The translations under genes were made by a program, and so were the position numbers. Below the pieces are notes generated by a model. The model had not been told where the DNA came from, ran no database searches, and saw nothing but the letters and a program-made list of their open reading frames with translations. DNA of 42,932 bases from Prevotella sp. UBA3776 (GTDB taxonomy: Bacteria; Bacteroidota; Bacteroidia; Bacteroidales; Bacteroidaceae), in assembly GCA_002369515.1 (NCBI GenBank), contig DFFM01000055.1, forward strand, positions 1-42,932, given 5' to 3'. Shown piece after piece: positions 14,463 through 22,515 of the stretch; position 1 is the stretch's first letter, and every line of letters starts with the position of its first letter.

Positions 14463-17400
14463 CTATTTAGGATTGTTCTGTGTGTAGTTGATCGTGATTA
14501 CAGCGTAAGTGTAAGGAGCACTACGGAAGAAGTTGTAAGTGTAATCCTCGAACTCATCGCCGAAGTAGTACGACCAGTGGATAGGAACGAACAGGTGGAA
14601 TGTGTGACGATCCACGTTGTCGTTGTTGTAATGCAGGTGACCGTCAGAGTTAACAGTCAGGTCAAGGCGAGCATTACCAGCTTCGTTAGCAGGCTTGGTC
14701 ATAGCTGCGATAGGCAGATTCATGAACTTGATACGGTTCTCAAGTGAGTTGAAGTCAGGCTTCGAACGATCGGTCTGCGGAACGAGAGCAGGATCAACAC
14801 CGAAGTCGGTACGGATTTCTGCAAGCAGTTCCTCAGTGAACTTCCACTTGAACTCGCTACCACCGAAGTAAGGAATCTCAGCACCATAGCTGCTGGTGAA
14901 TGTACCATCATCGAGGTGGATACCATAGAACTTCCAGAGGTTAGCAGCATTTTCGCCAGTACCAGTGTTACCGTTGAAGATGCCCAGATCACGCCAGTCA
15001 GTCCAAGCTGTAGCAGTTGCAGTGTTCAAACCACCAACGATGTCAGAAACCTTGAAGGTAGCACCATTGTTAACGGCGTCGATATTAGCCTTCGGGTTCA
15101 GAGGCTTAATGTTAACAGGACGCAAGAAGCGAGCGTTGAAGTACTTGCTGTTCTCAGCGAAGATGTCATAGCACTCAGCATAGTCAACCTCGAGGTAAGC
15201 GGTGAAGGTTTCCTTCTCAGCAAGCTGAAGGTGGCCAGCATAGTTCAGAATGTCCTCAGCAATCCAATCACGCCAGTAAGTGATGTACTTGTTGTGAGCG
15301 ATGCTGATGTTAGAAGCGTCACGCATCTTGGTAGAGATCTTGGTCTTAGTGATTTCCTTCTCAGTCAGACGAACGAGCCAGTAACCCTGCAGACCGAGAG
15401 CGTCAACAGCATTGTAAGCCTCAGCGGGTTTCGGGTTCAGACCAGTACCAGAAGGTATGCGCTCGATGTCGTAAGCGAGACCCTGGTTGTTCAGGCCGAA
15501 TTCCTTACCGTCGCACTTGATGACGCGGATTTCAGTACCACGCTGTACAGGCATCATAGAAACTACGTAGTAGGGCTTGCCCATTGTGTTGTCAAGATAC
15601 CATACTTTCTCGAAACGGGTATAGTTCTGAGGTTTGTCAGGCAGGATGTTACCATCCTCGTCTTCACCAAGCTTATAGAGAGCAAGAGTGTAAGTCTTAC
15701 CAGACCAACCCTTCACAGTCCATGTACCGAAGTCAGTAGCAGGATTATCAAACGGATTCTCATAGTTAGCATTGAAGTTGTTAGCAGCGTTAGAGATATT
15801 ACCCTTGCTTACGTGCGGCAGAGTGAAGTAGAAGGTCACCTTGTCCTGATCAGGCTCATTGCTGAAGGTAGTGAACTTGCTCAGCGGGTTCTCAGCGATG
15901 TCAGCATACTTGATGATACCATTCACCCAGTAGTCGGTCAGGTCAGCGTCGAAGTCGAGGTTCCAGTTAGGCTCGCTACCACCACGCTCAACGATGAGCT
16001 TGTCATACTTACCGATACGAGTATCCTTGTCAGTACGCGGTGTGGGAACGCTAATGTGGATTTCCTTGCTACCGAAGTCATTACTGTTGAGTGCAAACCA
16101 GTTACCTGCCTTCTTGTCGGTCTTGTTGCTAACTTCACCAGCAGCCCAAAGAACCTTACCAGCGGGGATAGTCAGCTTCACATAGATGGCATCGCTGTTG
16201 GTGCCCTTCTTCACGAAGCGAACGTATGTGCTAACGTCAACAGTAGAGAGACCCTTCTTGTCAGGAGCAGTGATATACTCAACATAGTCATAGTCCTCTT
16301 CAGCGGTCAGGCTAGAACCATCCTTGAATGCGTGCGACCAAGCAGAGTACGGAGTACCGAGCTCCCAAGCGAGCACGTCGGTCTGACGGTTCTGGGGATC
16401 CCAGAGGGGTACATAGTTGTGAGTCCAGATGATACGTCCGGCGAATGCCTTGAAGTACTCAACAGCGAACTCAACATTGTTCTTAAGAACGTCGTTGATA
16501 GTCCAGTCAGAGAGCTTATACTTCTGCTCAATCATGCGGATGTAAGAATCCTCATCGTAGAACTGACCATCAATCTTAACGAAGCGACGAGCACCGTAAC
16601 CAAAAGAAGGATTCATAGGATCAACCATGTCAGAATCGAGCTCATACTGCGACTCGAACTCAGCAACAGAGAGGTTCAGTTTCTCAACGATACCCTTCTC
16701 AACCTGGTGCCATGTCAGGAAGCCTACGCCAGGACCGCACTCCATGCGAACCTCACCAAACTCGAGAGGATCAGCCTCGAGGATACGATCGAGCTCGCGA
16801 ACGATCTGCAGCTTGATGTAACCATAGAGAACAACATCACCTTCCTCAGTTCTCAGCTCAACGCGAACGATAGGCTCACGACCGATAGAACCAGTACCCT
16901 GCTCGGTAACGATGGACTTGCCGGTGTTAACATCTACAGAGTTAGGAGCGAAGATAGAAGAGGTCACGTCACCAACCTGGTGGAGGTGAGCAGACTCATC
17001 GGTCTGATACTTCTGAGAGTTGTAGTCAACCAGATAGTACTCATAGTGGAGACCGAGCTCCTCGAGTTCCTGGTCAGACAGTTTGCCGTCGCGTGTGAAA
17101 CGAGCGCCGAAGATGGCGGCGTGAGTCTCAACGAAAGGCTTCAGGTCGATGGTAGAGTTGTAAACAACCTGGTGTGTAGGAACGCTGGTAGCAGCGATTT
17201 CAACAGTGGGATAGAGGTGGTTGGCAGCAACTTGGCCATTGTCAACTCTTGTCCAGTGAGCGTACGGTGTGGGGATGTAATCGGTGGGGATGTCACCCTT
17301 GATGTCACCAGCAAGCTCGAAGTTAGGATAGTTGTCGGCCAGAGCAATCAGGTTGATCAGGTTAGGAACAACCATTGTCCAGTCAGACTGAATGGCACGT

Positions 17401-18800
17401 GCAGTGTGATCCTTCTCAACAGCAGGAGTCAGGTTAGCAGCCACGAAGGGTGCGCGCATGCTCCAAGAAGTGAAGTCGAACATTTCTGCATAATCAGTAG
17501 CATAGCCACCAACAGTGTTGGCATTCTCGATGCCGAGCACGAAGTTCTTCACCCAAGTGTTGATGAACTTCTCCTTATCACCAACGGTGTAAGGTACGTC
17601 AAGTACACCACCAGCAGCCACCTGGCTCTGAGCGAGCTTGGCATCAACGGGAACGATGACGGGATCAACCTCGCCAATAGCTGAGTTGGCAGCACCACGA
17701 GACTGCTCACCATAAACAGAAGTCTCAGTAACGTTCTTATAGTCAGTTACGAACGAAACATCACCACCATCAATCTTAGCGGTAGAGGGATCGAGGGTAT
17801 AGCGAGCGTGTCCAACGGGGAACATGTTCACATACTTGATGCCAGGATTGTAAACGAGGTTGCCAGCGAAACCGATGAGAGCCAACGGAAGCTTGAAGTC
17901 AGAAGCATAGAACGTATTCCAAATGTTATGGTAGTCAACCAAGCCAACATCTTCTACGCGGATGGGGCCGAAGGTCTCACCAATCTTACCACGCTTGCCG
18001 GGCATGCCTTCAATCTCGTTGTAAGCATCCTTACCTACGAGAGCGGGCTGGTTGAGCAGCATGTGTACGGGGAGAGTCTCGATACCATTGAGCATGTAGT
18101 CAGTCTTCACGAGCAGACCAGTGAGCATACGGTCGATGAAGAGAGTGAGGACGTTCACCTTGTCGTTGAGGTCGTTCACCATCTTCTCTGCCTCTTGCAT
18201 GCGCTGCTTCAGGTCGTTCATGTCAGCGGTCAGACGCTCATCGAGAGCGTTCAGATCCTTCTGAAGCTGAGCGATGTCTTCCTTGTTCTTGTCAACCACC
18301 TTGGCCAGCTCCTCGAGAGCGGTCTTCTGGAGGGCGATCTGAGCGTGAGCAGCGGCGAGACCAGTCTCGGGATCGTTGAGAGCGCTCTTGATTCCGTCAA
18401 CATCCTTAGAAAGAGTGTTGAGGTTGGTGTCGATGCCATCAACTTTCTCAGAGAGTTTCTGGAGATCGGCCTTGTCAGCCTTTCCGTCGATAGCTTTCTG
18501 GAGTTCCTCCTTGGCCTGGGCGATAGCGTCCTGGAGAGCCTGGGTGGTCACCAGATTAGCAATCTTCTGCGACAGAGCGTCGAGGTCAGCCTTCGAAGCG
18601 TACTTCGAATCGAGACCTGCAATAGCGGACTTGTTAGCGTCCACTGCCGACTGCAGAGTTGCGATTTGTGTCTTGAGGGCTTCGATTTCTGACTTGTTCT
18701 TGTTGATGTCATCATCGTAATCCTTACAAGACGTAAACATACTCATAGATGCCAAGAAGAAAGCACCCATAAGCAGCGTACTAAAGATTTTCTTTTTCAT
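14463..18800 (-). CDS. Large surface-exposed coiled-coil lipoprotein (1445 aa)
   Basis: Signal MKKKIFSTLLMGAFFLASMS followed by MFTSC gives a lipid cysteine at residue 25. It is followed by KDYDDDI, an acidic patch like the Bacteroidetes lipoprotein export signal, so the protein is predicted to face outward on the cell surface. Residues about 30-230 form heptad-rich coiled coil (ALKTQIATLQSAVDANKSA, DKADLQKLSEKVDGIDTNLN, MQEAEKMVNDLNDKVNVL). The remaining 1200 residues are beta-rich, with no motif I recognise; similar N-termini are labelled PL29-lyase N-terminal-like in databases, which does not prove lyase activity. It has a canonical promoter (18899-18930) and a leader of about 90 nt. The next genes downstream encode a lipoprotein and an OmpA protein. 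Function unknown; adhesion, structural or glycan-related roles are possible. Confidence 0.85.
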   Translation of the reverse strand: MKKKIFSTLLMGAFFLASMSMFTSCKDYDDDINKNKSEIEALKTQIATLQSAVDANKSAIAGLDSKYASKADLDALSQKIANLVTTQALQDAIAQAKEELQKAIDGKADKADLQKLSEKVDGIDTNLNTLSKDVDGIKSALNDPETGLAAAHAQIALQKTALEELAKVVDKNKEDIAQLQKDLNALDERLTADMNDLKQRMQEAEKMVNDLNDKVNVLTLFIDRMLTGLLVKTDYMLNGIETLPVHMLLNQPALVGKDAYNEIEGMPGKRGKIGETFGPIRVEDVGLVDYHNIWNTFYASDFKLPLALIGFAGNLVYNPGIKYVNMFPVGHARYTLDPSTAKIDGGDVSFVTDYKNVTETSVYGEQSRGAANSAIGEVDPVIVPVDAKLAQSQVAAGGVLDVPYTVGDKEKFINTWVKNFVLGIENANTVGGYATDYAEMFDFTSWSMRAPFVAANLTPAVEKDHTARAIQSDWTMVVPNLINLIALADNYPNFELAGDIKGDIPTDYIPTPYAHWTRVDNGQVAANHLYPTVEIAATSVPTHQVVYNSTIDLKPFVETHAAIFGARFTRDGKLSDQELEELGLHYEYYLVDYNSQKYQTDESAHLHQVGDVTSSIFAPNSVDVNTGKSIVTEQGTGSIGREPIVRVELRTEEGDVVLYGYIKLQIVRELDRILEADPLEFGEVRMECGPGVGFLTWHQVEKGIVEKLNLSVAEFESQYELDSDMVDPMNPSFGYGARRFVKIDGQFYDEDSYIRMIEQKYKLSDWTINDVLKNNVEFAVEYFKAFAGRIIWTHNYVPLWDPQNRQTDVLAWELGTPYSAWSHAFKDGSSLTAEEDYDYVEYITAPDKKGLSTVDVSTYVRFVKKGTNSDAIYVKLTIPAGKVLWAAGEVSNKTDKKAGNWFALNSNDFGSKEIHISVPTPRTDKDTRIGKYDKLIVERGGSEPNWNLDFDADLTDYWVNGIIKYADIAENPLSKFTTFSNEPDQDKVTFYFTLPHVSKGNISNAANNFNANYENPFDNPATDFGTWTVKGWSGKTYTLALYKLGEDEDGNILPDKPQNYTRFEKVWYLDNTMGKPYYVVSMMPVQRGTEIRVIKCDGKEFGLNNQGLAYDIERIPSGTGLNPKPAEAYNAVDALGLQGYWLVRLTEKEITKTKISTKMRDASNISIAHNKYITYWRDWIAEDILNYAGHLQLAEKETFTAYLEVDYAECYDIFAENSKYFNARFLRPVNIKPLNPKANIDAVNNGATFKVSDIVGGLNTATATAWTDWRDLGIFNGNTGTGENAANLWKFYGIHLDDGTFTSSYGAEIPYFGGSEFKWKFTEELLAEIRTDFGVDPALVPQTDRSKPDFNSLENRIKFMNLPIAAMTKPANEAGNARLDLTVNSDGHLHYNNDNVDRHTFHLFVPIHWSYYFGDEFEDYTYNFFRSAPYTYAVITINYTQNNPK

Positions 18801-19217
18801 ACGATAATAAATTTAAATTAATAAAAAAAACAATTATATATACTTCTTTCTTTCGTCATTAAGCCATGTATCCCTTATTCAGGGCTACAATTTTGGTGCA
18901 AATATAGATATAAATCCTAAAACATGCAAATAAAATTAGATATTTTTTTCAAAATACCACAATTTATTACCCTTTCAACCTCTTTTTAAGGGGATTTGTC
19001 GGGTTTTGTCACAACTATTTTCGCTGTAAGGACGTTTAGTAATGGGGATTTCATCTATTTGCTGTGAGCTAATGTCAGCCGAATCCGTCAGTATTTTTCA
19101 AATGCTTTAAGGAACGACTTTGCAAAGATACTACTTTCCTTTGAATCTGCAATGTTTTTTCCCGTTTTTTTTCGAAAGAATTGTTTTCGCGCGTACCTAT
19201 ATATTATTATGGGTGCG
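18801..19217. other. 417-nt spacer upstream of the large lipoprotein gene
   Basis: A/T-rich. Besides the promoter at 18899-18930 it holds a second minus-strand -7-like box, TATCTTTG (19123-19130), with an imperfect -33 (ATTG) 19 nt upstream; this could be a distal promoter or drive a short RNA. No terminator for asnS is obvious and no coding frame is supported. Confidence 0.5.
18899..18930 (-). promoter_or_regulatory. Promoter of the large lipoprotein gene
   Basis: Minus strand: TTTG (18927-18930), 20 nt, TATATTTG (18899-18906). Textbook Bacteroidetes spacing; the leader to ATG 18800 is about 90 nt. Confidence 0.85.
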
Positions 19218-20750
19218 TCAGAATTCTGCATTCTTGGGTGTTCGGGGGAAGGGGATGACATCGCGGATGTTCTGCATGCCTGTGACAAAGAGGATGAGTC
19301 GCTCGAAGCCGAGTCCGAACCCGCCGTGGGGGCATGTGCCGTAGCGACGCGTGTCGAGATACCACCACATGTCCTTCATGGGGATGTTGCGGCGGGTGAT
19401 TTCGCTGAGGAGCTTGTCGTAGTTTTCTTCGCGTACGGAACCGCCGATGATTTCGCCAATCTGGGGGAAGAGCACGTCGGTGCCCTGGACGGTGGGGCCG
19501 GGGGCTACGCAGGAGGCGAAGCCCATGGAGGGGGCGGCAGCTGGGGCGGCGACGCGGTCGCCGCACAGGGGACAGGCGGGGGAAGCGGCTGCGGCGGCAG
19601 GGGCATCGGGGTTCTGCTTCATGTAGAAGGCTTTGATGTCGCGGGGATAGTCGGTCATGATGACGGGTTTGCGGAAATGCTCTTCTACGAGGAAGCGCTC
19701 GTGCTCGGAGGCAAGGTCCATGCCCCAGCTGACGGGGAACTCGAACTTGTGGCCATCGCGGACGGCCTGCTCGAGAATCTCGATGCCCTTGGTGTAGGGC
19801 AGACGGACAAACTCGGTATCGACGACGCTGCGGAGGCGTTCGATGAGGGTTTTGTCGATCATCTTGTTGAGGAACTCGAGGTCGTCCTGACAGTTGTCGA
19901 GCGCCCAACGCACACAGTATTTGATGAAATCCTCCTCTAGGTCCATGAGGTCGTCGAGGTCGATGAAGGCCACTTCGGGCTCGATCATCCAAAACTCGGC
20001 CAGATGGCGGGGAGTGTTGCTGTTTTCGGCACGGAAGGTGGGTCCGAAGGTGTAGATGGCTCCCAGAGCGGTGGCTCCGAGTTCGCCTTCGAGCTGTCCG
20101 CTGACGGTGAGCGAGGTCATCTTGCCGAAGAAGTCGTCGTCGTAGATGATGTGGCCTTGCTCGTCCTTTTCGAGCCGGTAGAGGTTCTTGGTGGTTACCT
20201 GGAACATCTGGCCGGCTCCCTCGGCATCGCTGGCGGTGATGAGGGGGGTGTGGAAATAGAAGAATCCGTGGTCGTGGAAATACTGGTGGATGGCAATGGC
20301 CATGTTGTGGCGTATGCGCATGACGGCCCCGAAGGTGTTGGTGCGCAGACGCAGGTGGGCGTTCTTGCGCATGACCTCGAAGGACTGTCCTTTCTTCTGC
20401 ATGGGATAGTCGGAGGCGCAGGTGCCGTAGATTTCGATGGTCTGGGCCTGGATTTCCGAGGCCTGGCCGGCGGCGGGACTCTCGACGAGCGTTCCGACGA
20501 CGGAGATGCAGGCTCCTGTGGTGATGAGCTTTAGGGCGTCGGCAGCGGAATCGGCGGGTGCCGCGGGGCATGTCACCTGACAGGCATCGGGCGAGACGAC
20601 TATCTGGATGTTCTTGATGGTGGAGCCGTCGTTGAGGGCAATGAAATCGACGGCCTTGCTGGAGCGATGGGTACGCACCCAGCCCTTGACATTGATGGGA
20701 GCACCGAAGGAGGTGCTCCGCAATGCATCAGCTATTTTTGTTCGTTTCAT
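19218..20750 (-). CDS. asnS: Asparaginyl-tRNA synthetase with Cys/Ala/Pro insert
   Basis: Class IIb synthetase charging tRNA-Asn. 510 residues versus about 465 usual. N-terminal OB-fold: [34 protein letters not shown]. Catalytic core: [76 protein letters not shown] and the motif 3 segment [20 protein letters not shown]. Between [10 protein letters not shown] and [10 protein letters not shown] lie about 37 residues (383-419) absent from E. coli-type enzymes, rich in Ala/Pro and carrying CPLC and a third Cys. A smaller Cys/Ala-rich expansion occurs after VVSPDA near residue 55. The frame is uninterrupted and all class II motifs are intact, so the enzyme should be active. It lies downstream of the RluB-type gene, separated by a repeat-rich spacer. 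Confidence 0.94.
   Translation of the reverse strand: MKRTKIADALRSTSFGAPINVKGWVRTHRSSKAVDFIALNDGSTIKNIQIVVSPDACQVTCPAAPADSAADALKLITTGACISVVGTLVESPAAGQASEIQAQTIEIYGTCASDYPMQKKGQSFEVMRKNAHLRLRTNTFGAVMRIRHNMAIAIHQYFHDHGFFYFHTPLITASDAEGAGQMFQVTTKNLYRLEKDEQGHIIYDDDFFGKMTSLTVSGQLEGELGATALGAIYTFGPTFRAENSNTPRHLAEFWMIEPEVAFIDLDDLMDLEEDFIKYCVRWALDNCQDDLEFLNKMIDKTLIERLRSVVDTEFVRLPYTKGIEILEQAVRDGHKFEFPVSWGMDLASEHERFLVEEHFRKPVIMTDYPRDIKAFYMKQNPDAPAAAAASPACPLCGDRVAAPAAAPSMGFASCVAPGPTVQGTDVLFPQIGEIIGGSVREENYDKLLSEITRRNIPMKDMWWYLDTRRYGTCPHGGFGLGFERLILFVTGMQNIRDVIPFPRTPKNAEF
19494..19604 (-). repeat. In-frame insert in asnS containing a palindromic element
   Basis: A 111-nt, GC-rich, in-frame segment with the palindrome GCGAC-GCG-GTCGC (19549-19561). 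A 24-nt stretch around it matches 21 of 24 positions upstream of asnS (palindrome GCGAC-ACG-GTCGC at 20789-20801). On the minus strand they translate as [11 protein letters not shown] and CRLCSDRVAAL. Confidence 0.6.
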
Positions 20751-20784
20751 TTTTGGGGTTTGAAGTTAAGAAGAAGGGAGAGAG

Positions 20785-20908
20785 GGCAGCGACACGGTCG
20801 CTGCACAGACGACAAGGGAGCAGGGAGACACGCGAGGCGCGAGGACAAGGCCAAGAGGCGAGGCGGGGCCAAGGCCAAGAGGCGCGAGGCCAAGGCCAAG
20901 GGGCGCGG
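20785..20908. repeat. GC-rich degenerate repeats between the RluB-type gene and asnS
   Basis: The spacer holds the palindrome shared with the asnS insert (20789-20801) followed by three imperfect 21-24-nt units built from CGCGAGGCCAAGGCCAAGAGG-like sequence (about 20838-20908). A related ACACGCG...GAGGCGCG stretch recurs downstream of purB (22492-22508). Confidence 0.55.
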
Positions 20909-20923
20909 CTCCTGCGCGGGCGC

Positions 20924-22351
20924 CTACTCGAAGGCACCCATGCGGAGCATCTCTACTTCCTTCTCGGTGAGGAAGCGCCAGTCGCCGCGGCGCACGTTCT
21001 TCTTGGTGAGACCTGCGAACTGCACACGGTCGAGCTTGGTGACACGATAGCCGAGGTTCTCGAAGATGCGGCGCACGATGCGGTTCTTGCCGCTGTGTAT
21101 TTCGATGCCCACCTGACTCTTGTCGGTGTCGCTGGCATACTCGATGGCGTCGGCGTGGATTTCGCCGTCCTCGAGTTCAATGCCTTGGGCTATCTGCTGC
21201 ATGTCGTGGGGCGATACGTTCTTGTCGAGATAAACGTGATAGACCTTCTTCTTGAGGAACTTGGGATGGGTGAGCTTGCTGGCCAGGTCGCCATCGTTGG
21301 TGAGCAGGAGCACACCGGTGGTGTTGCGGTCGAGACGTCCCACGGGATAGATGCGCTCGGGGCAAGCGTTCTTGACGAGGTCCATGACGGTCTTGCGCTG
21401 CTGCGGGTCGTCACTGGTGGTGACATAGTCCTTGGGTTTGTTGAGCAGCACATAGACTTTCTTCTCGAGGGTGACGGGCTGGTCGTGGAACATAATGCTG
21501 TCGGTGCGGAGCACTTTGGTTCCCAGTTCGGTGACCACCTCGCCGTTGACCTTGACCACGCCAGCCTGGATGAAGTCGTCGGCTTCGCGACGGCTGCACA
21601 CGCCTGCATTGGCAAGGAATTTGTTGAGACGCACGGGCTCGTTGGGGTCGAAGTTCTCCTCCTTGTACTCGATGCGCTTCTTCATGCTGTATTTTGCATT
21701 GGGATCGTAGTCGGCGGTGCGGGGACGATAGCCGCGCTGCTGGCCGTAACCACCCTGACGCTGCTGGCCGTAACCACCTTGGCGCTGCTGGCCGTAGCCA
21801 CCTTGGCGCTGCTGGCCATAACCACCCTGGCGCTGCTGGCCGTAGCCCCCTTGGCGCTGCTGGCCGTAGCCACCCTGGCGCTGCTGACCATAGCCACCCT
21901 GACGCTGCTGGCCGTAACCGCCACGCTGCTGGCCGTAGCCACCCTGGCGGGGCTGGTAGCCGCGAGGCTGATAGCCATCTTGGCGCGACTGGCCGTAGCC
22001 ACCTTCGCCGCCATCGTTATTGTTGTAGCGAGGACGATAGCCCTGGTTGGGACGCTGGCCGTAACCTCCCTGTCCGCCGTTGTTATAGCGTGGACGGTAA
22101 GGACGCTGCTGGCCGCCTTGCTGCAGACCAGCGCCAAATCCCTCTGGGCGGAACCCACCCTCGTCGTTGTCGTTCTGTTGTACTCGGTTAGTGTTGTAGG
22201 GGCGCTGTGCATGAATGCGTGGACGCGGCGAACGTCCCACGCTGCGATAGCCTGAATAGCCGCCGCTCTGCTCCGGCGCGCGATAGCCCTCACGGGTACT
22301 CTCATTCTCCGTTGACTGCGTTTCCTGTTTGTTCTCGAATTCTGAATCCAT
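20924..22351 (-). CDS. rluB: RluB/RsuA-family rRNA pseudouridine synthase with repetitive N-terminal tail
   Basis: 475 residues. Residues about 243-475 are a standard enzyme: S4 RNA-binding domain (VRLNKFLANAGVCSRREADD, FIQAGVVKVNGEVV), then the pseudouridine synthase core YVLLNKPKDYVTT, YPVGRLDRNTTGVLLLTNDG with catalytic Asp341, and SGKNRIVRRIFENLGY. This type modifies 23S rRNA (the RluB helix 89 site in E. coli) or 16S rRNA (RsuA). The first 240 residues are low complexity, rich in Gly, Tyr, Gln, Arg and Asn, with about nine consecutive copies of an 8-residue unit (QGGYGQQR) encoded by a 24-bp tandem repeat at about 21735-21950. Such tails are common on Bacteroidetes members but vary in length. 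The start at 22351 is the only good ATG. It probably precedes asnS in one transcript. Confidence 0.9.
   Translation of the reverse strand: MDSEFENKQETQSTENESTREGYRAPEQSGGYSGYRSVGRSPRPRIHAQRPYNTNRVQQNDNDEGGFRPEGFGAGLQQGGQQRPYRPRYNNGGQGGYGQRPNQGYRPRYNNNDGGEGGYGQSRQDGYQPRGYQPRQGGYGQQRGGYGQQRQGGYGQQRQGGYGQQRQGGYGQQRQGGYGQQRQGGYGQQRQGGYGQQRQGGYGQQRGYRPRTADYDPNAKYSMKKRIEYKEENFDPNEPVRLNKFLANAGVCSRREADDFIQAGVVKVNGEVVTELGTKVLRTDSIMFHDQPVTLEKKVYVLLNKPKDYVTTSDDPQQRKTVMDLVKNACPERIYPVGRLDRNTTGVLLLTNDGDLASKLTHPKFLKKKVYHVYLDKNVSPHDMQQIAQGIELEDGEIHADAIEYASDTDKSQVGIEIHSGKNRIVRRIFENLGYRVTKLDRVQFAGLTKKNVRRGDWRFLTEKEVEMLRMGAFE
21735..21950 (-). repeat. 24-bp in-frame tandem repeat (QGGYGQQR-coding)
   Basis: About nine copies of a 24-nt unit (plus strand CGCTGCTGGCCGTAACCACC plus four more bases), one copy shortened by a codon. 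Third-position differences (TAA/TAG/ATA variants) show the copies are not freshly duplicated. Length change in multiples of 24 nt would keep the frame. Confidence 0.85.
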
Positions 22352-22515
22352 AATTTGTGTAACTTTTCTTAGTTTTGCCTCACGGCTGGGTTAATAATTG
22401 GTTTGTTGTCTAACTCTGTTTTGATACTATGAATGATGGTTATCTTTGTTTGTTGTTAGCTTTATGCTGACAGACACATATAAAATAAGTACACGCGCGC
22501 GAGGCGCGAACAGAC

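Noticed and set aside
14916..17684. 922-codon open frame on the plus strand opposite the large lipoprotein gene
   Set aside because: It is the mirror of a long biased gene; the minus-strand frame has signal peptide, lipobox, promoter and terminator, while this one is a low-complexity Val/Ser/Leu/Thr-rich shadow.
20728..20937. 69-codon minus-strand frame with CRLCSDRVAAL resembling the asnS insert
   Set aside because: It is in a different frame from asnS and overlaps both neighbours; kept as evidence of a shared DNA repeat, not as a gene.
21735..21950. CRISPR-like 24-bp repeats
   Set aside because: They are in-frame coding repeats of the pseudouridine synthase tail with no spacers.
22494..22508. 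Terminator of purB (CGCGC/GCGCG hairpin)
   Set aside because: Short stem, no T-run; more likely a fragment of the GC-rich repeat family.
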